A stretch of DNA of 64,000 nucleotides, taken from Eretmocerus hayati. Its lineage: Eukaryota > Arthropoda > Insecta > Hymenoptera > Aphelinidae. The position numbers and the translations under genes are program-made. Every line of letters begins with the position of its first letter. Position 1 is the first letter of the stretch. Below the pieces are notes generated by a model. That model did no database searches. It was not told the DNA's origin and saw only the letters and a program-made list of their open reading frames with translations. The stretch spans positions 120,930,305 to 120,994,304 of the forward strand of contig CM056743.1 in NCBI GenBank assembly GCA_029851415.1, written 5' to 3'. Shown here in pieces: positions 11,096 to 22,690 of the stretch.

Positions 11096-12401
11096 GGAGC
11101 GAATGATTTGTTAATGATTTCTATTCTATTGTTCTTTAGTGCACATGTGTAGAGGTTGAGCAGATTTTGGAGTAAGCTTGAATTTTCTTGGGATAATAGT
11201 TTCAAGAGGAATTTGTCAGCCAAGTATTGCTTCCTTGTGTCGAGAGGAGGCTCTGCTGCCTCAGTGAGCATCACATTGATGGGGGTGGACATGCGATATC
11301 CCATCGCTGTCCTAACTGCTCTGTTCCTCAACTTGTCGATTTTGTCTCTCAATAGATCTCTATTTTGTATGTGCATATCAAATGACCCATATTCAATAAC
11401 ACTTCTGATCAAGCCTCTATAAACGTTGAGAAGAATTTTCGGGTGACCTCCCAACCAAGTAGTGCATAAAATTCTTATGATATGATTTTTGTGATTTTGT
11501 CTATGACATATTGAGCGTGTTGGTTCCAAAATAGTTTGGAGTCCAACAATACCCCTAAGTATTTGACAACAGCGACATTGAGTAATTGACGTCCTGTGCA
11601 GGTATTGAAGTAGTCACCATCTTTGATGTGGACTTTTGAGAAAATAATGAGTTTTGACTTTTCTGGTGCAATATCAAGTCCAATCAAAGTGAAATAAGTT
11701 ACTATGATTGCTATTGCTGACTGCAGTCTTGACAGAGCTATAATAATACAGCTAGGTTTGGTGGCTATTGTGGTATAATTTGCAAATTGGAATAACTTGA
11801 TGTATCTTGCTACAATTCGGTTCAAGTAGATTATGTACACCACTTATAGCACTGGGCTCAAGACGCAGCCTTGAGGTACTCCTTCCTGTCTGAAATGAGG
11901 GCCCCTAAGTTTATGGTTTACTTTGGAAAATAGTTTTCTGTTGATCATGAGATTGAATATAAATTCTCTAAATATCCCCGGGATTTTCAATTCTATTAGG
12001 ATCAAATTTAGCACGTCAGGTTTGACATTGTCGAATGCAGACTTGATGTCAATAAAACAGCAGCACAGACATTCGTTGTCTTCGAAAGCTTCTAGTATCT
12101 CTGTGACTAGTTCAGCAATACTAGTGTTGCAGGATCTGAATTTCCTAAAACCGTTCTGAGCTTTTGGAAGAATGTTATTTTGTTCTAGGTAGTGAAGTAA
12201 TCTTGCAAGTACCATTCTTCCTAGTAGTTTTAGGATGTTGGATGCCATAGTGAGAGGGCGACATTTGTTTTTTGCGTTTTTATGTATCAGAACCATCAGA
12301 AACTCCTTCCAAATATCGGGAATGACTTGCTGACTGAGAATTTCATTATAAGTGTATTGTAGGAGAGCTTTAATATTTTTTGGAGTTTTCTGCAGCATCA
12401 T
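11092..12401 (-). pseudogene. LINE reverse transcriptase domain, broken
   Basis: Visible RT landmarks are QNGFRKFRSCNTSIAELV, CFIDIKSAFDNV (motif A), EGVPQGCVLSPVL (motif B), GLDIAPEKSKLIIFS and VKYLGVLLD. A TAA stop follows motif B at about 11844. In the catalytic box at 11775-11780 the two aspartates of the usual YADD are replaced, giving FANY. The thumb and connection region (11529-11092) is in another frame. The enzyme cannot be active. Confidence 0.85.
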
Positions 12402-12689
12402 ATTGCTAACTTGATCTAACCCAGGAGCGGACTCGGTTTTCGCACTTGAGATTGCATTTTTTTTAGTTTACGCGTGGAGAAGGGATCTGCAATCTGTTCT
12501 TCATGGTCGCAACTGTCACTTGAAAACTGTGGTGGCGTTTCGTTGTCTGGGCAGTAGTCCTTGATGAAGTTATCCATATTCTTCATGACTTCGTTGTCTG
12601 CTTGAGGAATCACTGTGTCCTTTTTTTTCTTGAATTTGTTTATCGTTCTCCATACGTCGGAAATATTTGAGTCTTTGGACAGTTTTTGC

Positions 12690-13830
12690 TCAGTATATTT
12701 TTTGAATGACTCTTTTTATCCTTTCTTTTCTTCTATCAGCAAGTGTTGTGAATTCTTCCAAGGCTTCCATATTAGCACGACTGATGTTATGAAAGAGTGT
12801 CTTTTCTAGCTCTCTGGGTTTTGCATTAAGCTCAATTATCTCCGGGCACATCCACGGAGGGTAGGGTCGAGCTTTTTCGTTGAACTTTTTCTTGAGCTTT
12901 TCTTTTGTGTTCGTGGTAGTGGAAGCCTTGACAGCTCCCAGCACCATTGCATTTAGTGTTTCATTTTTTGTGTCGATGTTCAAAGTTTTAAAATCTTCAC
13001 AGGGCTCTTCGACAGTCATGAATTCTTCTGTTTTCACTGCAATATCGCCCTCAAACTTCAGCCAGTCTATTTTATTAGTGTTTATTTTGTAAGTAGATAT
13101 GACAGGACTTGTCTTAAATTTGTGACTGATTAGCATTGCTATTGGATAATGATCACTCCCGTAGCTTTGTGGAATAACACTCCATTTAGTGATCAAAGGC
13201 AGGTTTGGCGTAGTGATGCAGATATCTATTGCCGATTTGGATATTTCCTTACCAGATTGGTAGATGTGCGTAGGGTCACCTTCGTTCATGGTCACCAGAT
13301 TGAAATCGTTGGGTGCTCACCCGCAATAATTTTGTGAGTATAAGTGTCCATTGATCTAAAGAGTTTGTGCCACATTCGGTTGGGGATGTGTCGATTGCGA
13401 TTGCGGTTATTCGGCACTCTGTGAAAACAGCATAAGAGCAGCTTTCAAAATTCGTCGTAATCAATAGATATGGCTACAGATTCCAGTTCTATGGGGGGGG
13501 GGGGCGTGAAGAACGTTTGCGACTTCTTCAAAGATGATACCTTCACTAATTAGTATGCACACTCCTCCTCGATCATTTTTCTTGCTGGCATTAACCCTAT
13601 CTTTTCTGATGGTGTTGAATCCTTCAAGCTCAAACGTTGGTGACGATGGCTTCAGCCATGATCACGAAATAAGTATTATATCGTAGTCGACAACTATTGT
13701 CAGATGTTTCTTCTTTTCAGCTATTGATCTAGCCTTCCTCTGTAGAATTTTAAGGTTATCAATAAAGCCTTTAGTGCTCGCTCTAAATACATTGTGAGCG
13801 ATGTAATCTCTTTTTTTCAGGCAAAAAAAT
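12690..13830 (-). pseudogene. LINE endonuclease domain, broken
   Basis: The N-terminal part reads NLKILQRKARSIAEKK, then an IILIS motif, then SWLKP, RKDR and RGGVCI. This is the order found in exonuclease-endonuclease-phosphatase domains of LINEs. The catalytic glutamate expected before SWLKP is a stop codon (13662-13664). The C-terminal part (13295-12690) has SAIDICITTPNL and the SDHYPI catalytic signature. Frames change around 13300-13480, where a G run (13493-13503) lies. Confidence 0.8.
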
Positions 13831-13917
13831 AGACAGAGAAATTAGTGTGTTACGGAATATAAATATCTGATATATGGACTGTATGTACAGTTACTATTCT
13901 AGTATGTGTATATCTAA

Positions 13918-15146
13918 TTATTTACTGACCTTGCCAGCCATGCTAGGAGCATCTCTAGGAATCTGTTGCTGTGTTGTTTCACTCAGTCTTAGTTGTTCTA
14001 CCACGAAGTCAGGGGTCTCAATGTTCTGGGTGCCAGCAGGCCTTGGTAGGAAAGCGGAGTAATCCAACTTCCATTTATCGTCGTTATTTTTCATCAGTCC
14101 TTGGTCTTTTATCTTCGATTCTTGCGATCTTTCAAACTTTTCATCAGGATCTGTATGGGAGGGCCCACCATCATATTTGTTCCTGTGGCAAGCAATAACG
14201 TCAAGAGCTTTATACAGCTTCTCAATCGAAGTTTTTTGGAGCATCTCATCCATTATCTTTATGCTACTGCGTAGATCTAGGTCTTGGTCAAGATCAGTAG
14301 TACCTCGTATGTATCCTTGGTTGGGCTCTCTCGCTCCTTTTTGCTGTGAGCATTGAGAGTATAGTTTCAAATGGGGTTTTCCATAATGTGAGTTTGGAAT
14401 GTGCCCATTTCGACTTATTAGTAATTCTTGGTGTTGGTTACTGATATCTTGGTATTTTTCACTTTCTTTAGAATCGGTAGCTTCATTTGCTCTAAGTCCA
14501 TTTGATGTTGCTTGTTGTTGGGATGTGTGATTACGATGAGTATTTTTGTGCTCTCTCGTTTTAGGATGAGGTCTCTTGGATGAAAAGGCTGCTGCATAGG
14601 AGAAGGAGTTGTCACTGTATTCATGGTCCGGGGGGTCTTGATAGTCTTGTAGGGCAGACCATCCATTGGTGAGAGTGCGGAAATCGTTATAGTTCGGTTG
14701 AAACTCTCTCCTTTTCGGTATCCAATGAGATCGAGGCTTTCATGCCCTGGAAAAATGTTTTTCAGATGGTTTTTACAGTTTCTAGGAGGGAACTCTATCG
14801 ATTTTTTATGACACGTGCGTAGTGCTCTTGATAGAAATCGAAGAATCGTCGAATTTCGTATTCTTTCAGTGTAACTGGCGAGTCTTTCGAAACTCTTCTG
14901 CCTCTGAAGAAAATAACACTGTCCCAAAAAATTTAAAAAAATTCCATCTGACTGTTTGAACCTGATACAATCATGAGGCATTTGTTCTAATAGCGACTCA
15001 GGTCCGTGCTGAGCACAGGGCTTCCATAAAAAGTGATACTCACTTTTTGGGAAAATACTCACCTCCTCCACTTTTTCGTATGTGGAAGATAACATTCGAG
15101 CTAGGGTGAATCGGGTGGTCGGGGATTGAGGAGTAAGAATAGACAA
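13918..15146 (-). pseudogene. Possible LINE ORF1 region
   Basis: Two open frames (15146-14418, 242 codons, and 14370-13918, 150 codons) lie just upstream of the LINE ORF2 on the same strand, where ORF1 should be. They are rich in K, S, P and Q and show no zinc knuckle. Neither is recognised as a family. The assignment rests on position and length only; an unrelated degenerate gene is possible. Confidence 0.4.
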
Positions 15147-15186
15147 TCAAAAATCTTCTCCGTTTGGCACCGACACATTATTTTGG

Positions 15187-15350
15187 CCGAAGATCTGTGA
15201 CGTTCAACTTGCAAAATGTGTCTCGCCCACCGGTGAAAAAAGGACATAAACCTTCGTTACTCGAATGATGAGCAGATGTCGCTCCCAAATACTATTGCCC
15301 ATTTACTTTGACGTATGATGAATTATCATGCACTTCAATGTGGTGCCTAT
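15187..15350 (+). repeat. Direct repeat D, copy 1
   Basis: About 165 bp shared with 15609-15775. Both copies contain 'atgagcagatgtcgctccca' and end near 'atgcacttcaatg' and 'ctataacg'. The pair flanks the block at 15351-15608, like an insertion bounded by a duplicated flank. Confidence 0.65.
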
Positions 15351-15625
15351 AACGCTTCATACCCACTCACAGTCTCATCCTTTTTATCCGAGATTCAACA
15401 TCTTATTCATCAGATTATTTTCCGTACATATCATCAAAGAAAATTTGATTGCTAATTCAGCCGATGGATCTTCATCATTGGTTATCATCATTCTTGAATT
15501 GATAGGTTGATATGGAATATCCATTTACCCCCCCCCCCCCCCCCCACCCCACTTGGAGAAAAACAATTTTCTTTTTATTCTCCCTTATATCATTCGGAAA
15601 ATCTCGTCGAAGATTTGCGACTTGA
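15351..15625 (+). repeat. Repeat S, copy 1 (with poly-C run)
   Basis: About 270 bp that recur in reverse orientation at 22433-22690 and, more diverged, at about 22980-23230. Shared words: 'acagtctc', 'gattcaacatctta', 'gatggatcttcatcattgg' and 'gaagatttgcgac'. A C run lies at 15531-15546, matching G runs in the other copies. No coding potential is seen. Confidence 0.65.
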
Positions 15626-15775
15626 GCTTGGAAAATATGTCGCGCCCAATGCTTCAAAAAAGTACATAAACTTTTGTTACTCGTATAATGAGCAGATGTC
15701 GCTCCCAAATCCTATTACCCATTTCACTTCGACGTATGGTGAATTACTATGCACTTCAATGAGGTGGCTATAACG
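15609..15775 (+). repeat. Direct repeat D, copy 2
   Basis: Second copy of the ~165-bp block at 15187-15350, with scattered substitutions. Confidence 0.65.
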
Positions 15776-16120
15776 ATTGTTATTTGAGGGAGGAGCTCGG
15801 GAAACTTGTTCAGCCACTGAAAGCTGATTTCTCTGGTCGAAAAAGATGCACGTAACAAATCTGAATTATAGCTGTCGACGTTGTATGTAGTTCTCACATC
15901 ATTTTCATACTGCAAGCTCATCATCATTCGAGTGGAAAAGCTTTGCAAGAGCAAAAATTGCATATAGCTCCGATAACTCTGTGGACGCAGGAAAAATGAT
16001 ACTTGATGAGTATAACGGAAAGAGGCTCAATTCTGGGAATGGAATTGATTGAACGGATGGAATAACATCTTTATCAATCATCATACTGCACTTTTCCCAA
16101 TCCATCTACTCAGAGAGTTT
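15776..16120. other. Intergenic, nothing recognised
   Basis: Short minus-strand frames only; no repeat partner was seen in the window. Confidence 0.3.
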
Positions 16121-16510
16121 TTAAGGCGATGCGGTCATCATGCAAGCTGAAAATCATTCCCAACTTTCGCTGATTCTGTTGCGATTTGGGCTAAACGACG
16201 AGCGCACAAATATTTGTTATCATCTAACTTAGATTTGTCTGCTCTTCGTTAAGCCCAAATTGCAATAGAATCGGAGAAAGTTGGGAATGAAAATGTGCGT
16301 ATATTATAGGTTAGGAGGCTCCCGTGGCCGATTTATTCTCACTTTTCTACGATTTTCTTGTGATTTGGGCTGGGCGACAGATTGAGGAATACAAGTTTGA
16401 CAATAACAAGTACTCGACAACTCTACTCATTTTTCAAATCATCAATCTTTTTATGTAAGATGTATTTTCGAGGTCCATGGTCGCGGTGCACGGTGACCGC
16501 ATCGCCTTAA
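16121..16510. mobile_element. TTAA-flanked MITE, copy 1
   Basis: It is bounded by TTAA at 16121-16124 and 16507-16510. Termini are GGCGATGCGGTCATCATGCA and the complement of GGCGATGCGGTCACCGTGCA. An internal palindrome is built around 'gatttgggctaaacgacgag'. A TTAA duplication fits piggyBac-like elements; no transposase is present. A second copy is at 18623-19011. Confidence 0.75.
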
Positions 16511-16945
16511 TAATGACGAAAACGTGATGGACCAATCCCACCTCATTTTTCTCAGGAGATTAACATCACTCAAAAATGGTGGGCACAACTTTTTTCACAT
16601 TTTAGAGGTACCAGAAGACTATGAAATTGTTTCAAAAGCGACAAGAAGGAAAATTTTTCTTTCTCGCAAGGTCCAAAAGTTAAAGGTTCGGTAGATTCCA
16701 TCCTATACATGAATATTGTCCTAAGTAGATTCGTGGATCAATAATGCTTACTTTTACTTCCGAGTATAAATATTGTCATTCATGATGGATTTGATAAATC
16801 CGATCGATAAGTTGGTTTGTTTGAAGATTCATAGAAGAATAGAAAAGGCAATAGATGAGGAATCGTTGAAACATGTTGTAGTAAAATTCGAATTTCCAAA
16901 TTGCTCCCCCAATTCCAGATGCTTGCATGGCTTCGGTCATAATCC

Positions 16946-17759
16946 TTATTTTTGCAGGTTTCTGGCTAGCATACGACTGTAAAGACAGCCTGCGCGGACA
17001 GGTATTACCTCCATTGTGACTCCTCCATTGATATCCGTCCAGTGGCGGGCGCACGTGATTATCGCGTTCAGACAGTCATCTAGGCCTTTTGTCGAGAGCG
17101 GATTACATCCCCAATCGGCGCAGATCATGTCGAACTCTCCTGCTACGAACTCGTTGATAATTCCTACTTGATGCACTTCGTGTACTGGCCAATTCTTCCA
17201 GCAGTTGTACCTCTCATGGTGATCGAGACTGCATTGTCCGCAGCGTCAGCCCAATCGATCTGGCTGCAGACGTACGAATCCCTTCCTCCTCATGATAATT
17301 TTGCCACTTGCAGTATTCAGTGGCCCAAGTTCATATTCACCGTCTATCACGGCCTTCAAAAGTTCCTGCTCTTCTTCACCTTGAGGACCAAACCACAGGT
17401 TTGTTGGTATTTTTCAAACAGGTACTGTTTGAATCGTGGTGGCGGTAAATGATGATCGATTGCTGGTAGTCCGATTTCTAGGTGATGACTGCTGATCAAT
17501 CGACATATTTAAGTTTTCGGTACTACTGATTTACCCCAACGTTGTAGGCTGATTCAGACGAGTGTCGTGCGGCCGCTTTATCCCATCGACATAACTGGGC
17601 TGTTATATAGATATCGGGCGTTACTGTGCTGATATTAGCGCTTGCTGCCGCGACGATCGGATGTTGGGTCTTCTTGAGACTCATATCTATAGATTCGCAA
17701 TAAGAATACCAGGAATTGGTATTTATTGGCTGCAGAGGCGTGTACGTGGTGTTAATCAT
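16946..17759 (-). pseudogene. Unidentified coding remnant, possible FtsJ-type methyltransferase of viral origin
   Basis: This stretch is visibly more GC-rich than its surroundings. It reads like protein on the minus strand in pieces: 17759-17523 (78 codons), a middle part in shifting frames, and 17176-16946 (76 codons). The last piece has EFDMICADWG followed about 30 residues later by NGGVTMEVI. That spacing recalls the D...GG segments of FtsJ-like 2'-O-methyltransferases found in many RNA-virus polymerases and replicases. Frameshifts and at least one stop (TGA before the last piece) break it. It could equally be an unrelated host pseudogene; virus origin is an inference only. Confidence 0.3.
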
Positions 17760-18622
17760 GGATCTTTCTGTCTGTAGAGAATATATTGGTATCGCTCTTG
17801 GTACGTAGGGTGTCTATCGTGAGGGGTCGAAAAAATTCAGGGACAATTCAGGGACATTTCAAGGTCACATTTCCAAAATTCAAGGACATTTTTCCAACAT
17901 TCAAGATAAACTCGATCCTCATACGAAAATCGTATTTTCCCAATTCATCAATCTCTATAACTGTAAGACATTCGACACATGATGAGGAATGATTATTGTA
18001 TAATAACGTTTTTAACATCAATTCCATACACGGGGGAGAGGAGTATAGAAATTCGATATCAAAAGAGCACGTAAAATCTTGAGCATCACGTATAGGCTTC
18101 TTGATTATATTTCGAGGCAAAAATTGATATCGTTCCTCTTGAAAGTGCAATAGTTTACATTCGCGGGTTTTCTGTAAAAACAAGAAGCGAATATCTGAAA
18201 GAATGAATATTATATCAATCAAGATGGATTTTGCCAGTTTTTTAATGTGTATAATTGGCTTGGAATGTAGTTATTGAATAATTGTTTTTCAGAATTTTCC
18301 TTCAGTCAACTATGAAATTCTTTGCAATACTTGATAGGGTTCTCACTCAAATAATGAGAAAATTGGAGATCTGGAAATTGAATATTCAGAATTCCGCTTT
18401 ATTACATTACGATGTATGGAATAAAAGCGATTTACAAGTGAGTAAAGATTAACATCAAGTAGTCAAAATCCTATCCCATCACATTCTAGTTCATACTATA
18501 CAGAATATGCACAATATTCGATCCGAGCCGCGCGCTTTCGAGATTCAAAGCGGGCGATCGTGCGCTATAGGTGGCCACTGCATGCACTACGCTGTAAGCA
18601 GTGTTGGAGGACGCGTTATAAG
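17760..18622. other. Intergenic, nothing recognised
   Basis: The 124-codon minus frame at 17848-18222 has no family resemblance. No repeat partner was found in the window. Confidence 0.3.
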
Positions 18623-19011
18623 TTAAGGCAATGCGGTCACCGTGCAACCCGGAAATTATATCTTATTTGGATGTAAATCAAAAAATTTCCACGAAACGAA
18701 GTCGGAGACGATTTGTCCATTACGTATCATCACCTGAGTTGTGGTGGACAACTCATTATTTTTCACCAATCACAAGACTATCACTAATAAACGAGAATAA
18801 CTCGCCCGCGGGTACTTTCTAACCTACAAATTGGCACATTTTCGTTCACAAAACTCTCAAAATCTAGTCCGATTTGGGCCAAACGAAGAGTTATCCAGGC
18901 CAAGTTAGATGATAATAAAGCCTGGATAACTCGCCATTTAGGCCATAATGGAAGAGATTTTGAGAGTTCTGTGAACAAAGTTCAGCGTGCACGGTGACCG
19001 CATCGCCTTAA
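18623..19011. mobile_element. TTAA-flanked MITE, copy 2
   Basis: TTAA at 18623-18626 and 19008-19011 bounds a 389-bp unit with termini GGCAATGCGGTCACCGTGCA and its near complement. An internal palindrome runs from about 18848 ('actctcaaaatc') to 18970, with 'gggccaaacgaagagttat' facing 'ataactcgccatttaggcc'. Same family as 16121-16510, with strongly diverged interior. Confidence 0.78.
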
Positions 19012-19089
19012 CTTAAGAGAGCCATCAAAGGAGTTTGTCGTTTCCAAGATGACTGGTTGAGCAGCGAACATCATCCAGAGTTTTTCTAG

Positions 19090-19968
19090 GTGAGGAAGGT
19101 TTCGGAGACTTGGGCATCTTTTATCTTCTGTCCCGGTACGTCCAGTATCTCGAATGGAGGCAAATCTTCACTTACGTCTCATGCCAAAGGGACGAAACAT
19201 ACAAAAAGGGTTGAAGACAAAAGAATAAGTCTACTGCTACTCCAAATGCTGCAGAATCGTCCACTCTCCCCCTTCCAAGGTCATGCAGGAGCTCTTGAGT
19301 CAGGGGTGGTGATGAATCGCCCAATCTCGAGCCCAATCTTCCCGTCTACATCTGAAGAGAGCCTCGTACACGTAGCCGAGCCGCCGATATCTTCAACGCC
19401 AAAGCGCCCGCCGCAAGCAGATAAGTCTCACGATAGATAATTTTGTTTCTAAAGAAACTGTCATAAAAGCAGAAATCAAATGGTCGCTACATAACACTTA
19501 TCATCGAACTTCATTGCGTTGGGGTAGTGATGCTGGTGAATTATTCGGGGACATGTATACTGATAGTAATATTGCGAAGGAATTTAGCATGCATGGAGAT
19601 AAACTTGGCTACGTCATAAATCATGGATGAGGGCCTTTTTCAGAACGAACTCGCTAACTATCTGCGATCGCTGGAATTCCTAAGCGTTAGTCTCGATAAA
19701 AGTTTCAATCAAATATGTCACAAGAGTCAAATGGACTTCCTCATTCGTTCTTGGTTTTCTAATCGAGTCGCAACTCGATACTCCTCATCGATTTTCTGAG
19801 GTCATTTAACTGCTCAAGACCACCGGCTGCCTTCATTGGACTTTCCAAGAAGCATAGTATAAATCTTCAAAAAATCCTTCAGATTGAGACGGATTGGCCA
19901 AATGTAAACGAAAATGTTATGAAAGATATATGCACCTATTTGAACGATTCCGAGACAAGCCCTAAGCG
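19090..19968 (+). pseudogene. hAT-like BED-finger protein, N-terminal half (copy A)
   Basis: Codons from 19090 give a BED-like finger region (GTSSISNGGKSSLTSHAKG then TKH). A serine/proline linker follows. After a frame change near 19430 the frame reads FVSKETVIKAEIKWSLHN, then SNIAKEFSMHGDKLGYVINH, then a TGA and a further frame with SLDKSFNQICHKSQMDFLIR. These are hallmarks of a family of transposon-derived insect proteins with a BED finger and hAT-like core. It stops abruptly at about 19968, where it meets the opposing copy. Stops and frameshifts make it a pseudogene. Confidence 0.65.
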
Positions 19969-20455
19969 TGTCTCTTTGAGGACAATTTCTCCGTCGATGA
20001 CATTTATCTGATTGCGATCGATCAAATAATTGACAGCTACTTTAGCTTCTAAATTTGCGAACTCTTGCACCATCACAAAAGGTGATAGAGAACTCGTACT
20101 CCGAAACCATATACGGTCCATCGAGGATTTATTTATCAACTTCTGACAGATAGAAATTATGAATTTTTGACATTACTCTCTGAATTCATCAACATCTACA
20201 TTCCTGACAAATTTGAATTTGTCCAACTCCCTCTCGGCTGCCAAACCGATATAATTTTCTCCGAGAGGTTGGAGATTATCAAAAAGACTCAGATCAATTT
20301 TAAAAAGTTTCGTCTTGAGATCTTTGACATTTCTGACGATACAACAACACGTGACATCAGACCTCTAAGCAAATATACAAATCGTGTTGCAAGAAAGATA
20401 ACATTGGATTATCGGTTTGATATTTCTTCAAGAATGGTTCCATTTCATTAGCTAT
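19936..20455 (-). pseudogene. hAT-like protein, C-terminal part (copy B)
   Basis: On the minus strand 20450-20360 reads EMEPFLKKYQTDNPMLSFL. After frame changes come RNFLKIDLS, and then (20139-19936) a piece ending VAVNYLIDRNQINVIDGEI. The order and style match the C-terminal region of the protein whose N-terminal half lies at 22420-21535 on the same strand. It is broken by stops and shifts. Confidence 0.55.
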
Positions 20456-21534
20456 AGACGTAAGGAAATTAAGTCGGGCTTTCAGAAGTCTATCTCTGAG
20501 ACCATCCCTCACTAGTCCAAAATATTCACTGTTTAGTCAATTATTTTCAACAGATTTAATATAGACAGAGAGTGGCTCTAGCATTTCAACTGCTTCGCTT
20601 AAAACTTAAGGCTAGTACGGAGTTCCCGCAAACCGCAACCAGACACGCACCGGCGTACTTTCAGGTTGCAGCTGCATCCAATAATTCTGAGTGTTTATGC
20701 GCTTTTATTGGTACTGAATGTGTTATTCAGATACTAGGCCATCTGTGAAATCTTATAACACGATACCATGCAAAGTTTCATGGCAATTCATTCATTAGGA
20801 ATCGAGAAAAGCTTGAAGGCAATTTTTTGGTGGGACAGAGCGCGTTCGCGACTATTTCGATTCATTCCTCAATAACAAAACAGTTTTGGCCAAAATCAGA
20901 TACTAGGCCACCTATGGTCTGGAATTTCCTGTCGAATGAGCCATCCCACGCCCGAAAATTCTGAATCTAGCTCGCAAAAACCTTGAACTAGTTCGAGCAT
21001 CGAGCAGTATAACTTGCTCAGCGAGCCAAAGAACTACGATTTTCTGGAGATAGAGAATGAATCCCCAGGTGTGGAAAAACTCATTCGATGGGAAATGTCA
21101 TGGTGTTTCAGTTGCCATATCTCGTTTGGGTTGGAAATGTGAGGTTGGAATACTATGGTGGTTAGTAGTAATTGTAGGAATAGGCTGATGGCTTCCTCAC
21201 TACTAAATGAATGATTCTACACGCTTTGAGCAGAAGGCTCTTATGCGTTTCGTCCCCCACCTGCAACCTGGTTCATCGTAACCGGACTCATCAGCAGGGC
21301 TGGTGTTGCAGGTGGTGCCCTGGACGCTTGGCGATGAAGCACTTATGCGCTCTTATATACTAATCGAGGTCTTGAGCCGTCGATTGCGGGAAAGGAGCTG
21401 GATTTGTCATCCATCTATTGCGCATGCGAGGTATTATGTACCCCACATAATCTCCCATCGCACATGCAGTACGACCAAAGCGCCATCTACCGGGCGAAAT
21501 ATCCGGGTTCTCTACGGACTGGCCTTAAGAATTC
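20456..21534. other. Interruption inside hAT-like copy B
   Basis: About 1.1 kb between the middle and the C-terminal pieces of the minus-strand hAT-like fossil. It holds no matching frame, so it is probably an insertion or badly decayed sequence. An inverted pair 'cacctgcaacc' (21249) and 'gttgcaggtggtg' (21305) is seen, plus a CpG-richer patch at 21360-21560. No element can be named. Confidence 0.35.
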
Positions 21535-22420
21535 TCAAGCCAGCGAACGGGGGGAAATTTGGTCGGGAAATAAGGAGCTCCCAGTGATTAAACTGAAATC
21601 ATCGTACCGGGTTGCAGTACTCTTAAATAGATAGTACAAATTAATAACAAAACTGTGAACGTCCCATCCAGTATTTTGGTATGAAGTTTTATAACTAGCA
21701 CTCACAATGTGGAGTATGCACGTACCTTTATTTAGCAGCTTAGGGCTTGTCTCGGAATCGTTCAAATAGGTGCATATATCTTTCATAAATTTTTTGTATA
21801 CATTTGGCCAATCCGTCTCAATCTGAAGGATTTTTTGAAGATTTATACTATGCTTCTTGGAAAGTCCAATGAAGGCAGCCGGTGGTCTTGAGCAGTTAAA
21901 TGACCTCAGAAAATCGATGAGGAGTATCGAGTTGCAACTCGATTAGAAAACCAAGAACGAATGAGGAAGTCCATTTGACTCTTGTGAAATATTTGATTGA
22001 AACTTTTATCGAGACTAACGCTTAGGAATTCCAGCGATCGCAAATAGTTAGCGAGTTCGTTCTGAAAAAAGGCCCTAATCCATGATTTATGACGTAGCCA
22101 AGTTTATCTTCATGCATGCTGAGTTCCTTCGCAATATTACTATCAGTATACATGTCCCCGAATAATTCACCAGCATCACTACCCAAACGCAATGAAGTTC
22201 GATGATAAGTGTTATGTAGCGACCATTTGATTTCTGCTTTTATGACAGTTTCTTTAGAAACAAAATTATCTATCGTGAGACTTATCTGCTTGCGGCGGGC
22301 ACTTTGGCGTTGAAGATATCGGCGGCTCGGCTACGTGTACGAGGCTCTCTTCAGATGTAGACGGGAAGCTTGAGCTCGAGATTGGTCGATTCATTACCAC
22401 CCCTGACTCAAGAGCTCCTG
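21535..22420 (-). pseudogene. hAT-like protein, N-terminal and middle part (copy B)
   Basis: Positions 22420-21738 are an inverted near-copy of 19286-19968. From 21786 the frame continues past the shared part with TCILHIVSASYKTSYQN and TGWDVHSFVINLYYLFKSTA, then TGSSLFPDQI. This corresponds to the 'LHxVHGAFKTG...TGW...LYxLFxDSxARRxDY' segment of the family. It is truncated at both ends: the BED finger is missing beyond 22420, where repeat S begins. Confidence 0.65.
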
Positions 22421-22432
22421 CAAGTTCAACGT

Positions 22433-22690
22433 CGCAAATCTTCGACGAAATTCTCCGAATGATATAAGAGAGAATAAAAAGATTATTTCTCTCCAAGTGG
22501 GAGGGGAGGGGGGGGGGATGGAAATTCCGTATCAACCTATTAATTCAAGAATGATGATAACCAATGATGAAGATCCATCGGCTAAATTAGCAATTAAATT
22601 TTTTTTGATGATATGTTCGGAAAGTAATTTGAAGAATAAGATGTTGAATCTCGGATAAAAAGCACGAGACTGTGAGTGGGTATGGAGCTC
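22433..22690 (-). repeat. Repeat S, copy 2 (inverted)
   Basis: Reverse-orientation copy of 15351-15625, starting with 'gtcgcaaatcttcgacga' directly next to the truncated hAT-like gene. It contains a G run at 22507-22518. Confidence 0.65.

Larger units (their letters stand above)
9830..13860 (-). mobile_element. Jockey-superfamily LINE, decayed ORF2
   Basis: A non-LTR retrotransposon read on the minus strand. In order it has an apurinic-type endonuclease (about 13840-12990), reverse transcriptase (about 12400-11480), an RNase H domain (11095-10496) and a C-terminal CCHC-like segment (10444-10079). An RNase H downstream of the RT is usual in I/LOA/R1-like clades; the exact clade is not settled. 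The left end is a ~200-bp 3' UTR followed by a TATACA-type simple tail near 9835-9870. Several frameshifts and stops, plus loss of catalytic residues, show it is dead. Confidence 0.85.
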
